Shown in pieces: positions 13,602 to 13,963 of a stretch of 13,963 bases of DNA. The notes beneath the pieces are model-generated. The model worked only from the letters and a program-made list of their open reading frames with translations, searched no databases and was not told the DNA's origin. The stretch's first letter is position 1. Each line of letters begins with the position of its first letter. This stretch comes from Clostridiales bacterium UBA4653 (GTDB lineage: Bacteria > Bacillota > Clostridia > Oscillospirales > CAG-272), in NCBI GenBank assembly GCA_002405565.1, contig DHMB01000080.1:1-13963 (forward strand). The letters are read 5' to 3'. The translations under genes and the position numbers were made by a program.

Positions 13602-13963
13602 TTAGCTGTTTGATTCGGCAAGTACCTTGCGGAAGTCAATCTGATCTATGGAAAGCTGACCGAGAATATATTCGAGCAGTTCCTTCAGCTGATCGTGGTT
13701 ATCCGCAAGCTCGAAAACGGTTCCGTAATAATACACGCCGCCGAAAAGCATTATCTTATAGACAAGCGGCAGTGCGGCAAGCTCATCTTCGCTGAAATTA
13801 TATTCCTTTCCGATTACGCGGAATGAATGAATCAGACTGTCAAGGCGTTTTTGACGAACGTCCGGATCGTTTACTTCAAGCCAGACGTAATCTTCCGGAA
13901 GCTCCTCAGCCGTTATCATCGCAACGTGGAGAAAATGTGCTATGCAGGTGTCGAGTCCGCCGT
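13602..13963 (-). CDS. Hypothetical protein, C-terminal part (runs off right edge)
   Basis: The frame stays open from the stop at 13602 to the window end, giving 119 visible residues. An internal ATG at 13919 exists, but the codons before it read as ordinary protein (TGGLDTCIAHFLHVA), so the gene probably begins outside the window. The visible part is acidic and helical: a hydrophobic helix near the ATG, then WLEVNDPDVRQKRLD, KEYNFSEDELAALPLVYK and a YYYGT patch. There is no membrane segment or known motif. The layout loosely recalls the C-terminal helices of aminoglycoside-phosphotransferase-fold kinases, but their catalytic loop would lie upstream and cannot be checked, so I give no function. 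Confidence 0.65.
   Translation of the reverse strand, partial: GGLDTCIAHFLHVAMITAEELPEDYVWLEVNDPDVRQKRLDSLIHSFRVIGKEYNFSEDELAALPLVYKIMLFGGVYYYGTVFELADNHDQLKELLEYILGQLSIDQIDFRKVLAESNS

Overview
The window looks like chromosomal core DNA from an anaerobic, fermentative member of the Bacillota, probably an uncultured gut-type Clostridia. The evidence is the combination of a DnaD-domain protein with a DnaC/DnaI-type loader, a ClpC ATPase with a UVR middle segment, an N-terminally Cys-rich Mrp ATPase, and a NuoE plus DRTGG plus anti-sigma-like ATPase operon of the kind that accompanies electron-bifurcating [FeFe] hydrogenases. Base composition is near 50% GC in genes, with AT-rich intergenic spacers. 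I see no phage, plasmid, CRISPR, tRNA or rRNA.

Left part (1-1640, minus strand): the promoter-proximal part of a hydrogenase-associated operon, read right to left: a NuoE-like [2Fe-2S] subunit, a DRTGG-domain protein, an RsbW-like GHKL ATPase, and the first codons of the next gene running off the left edge. A TATAAT-type promoter lies at 1419-1447. Next (1641-4235) comes a divergent hexuronate pair: a KDPG/KHG aldolase with an extra C-terminal VOC-like domain (minus) and glucuronate isomerase UxaC (plus). They share a 180-bp spacer with overlapping promoters and palindromes.

Middle (4324-8863, plus strand): mrp, rimI and tsaD are coupled through stop/start overlaps of 4 bases. A 261-bp spacer then carries a cluster of DnaA boxes overlapping a promoter, followed by a 13-codon leader ORF, dnaD and a dnaC/dnaI-type helicase loader, closed by a strong terminator. 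This is the most interesting part of the window: the helicase-loading genes appear to sit under DnaA control, or next to a DnaA-titration or origin-like site.

Right part (8864-13963): a 460-bp non-coding accessory patch holds a bidirectional terminator, a roughly 100-bp hairpin-rich interspersed repeat, and three degenerate tandem units of about 74 bp, the last ending in a perfect 11-bp hairpin against the stop codon of comM (minus). A divergent spacer separates comM from clpC (plus). After two terminators a partial minus-strand gene of unknown function runs off the right edge.

A 16-bp palindrome, TTATAC-N4-GTATAA, occurs exactly in the spacers before mrp and clpC, with weaker copies after dnaC and beside the hydrogenase promoter. 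I found no wholly new multi-gene system. The novelty candidates are regulatory and repeat structures.
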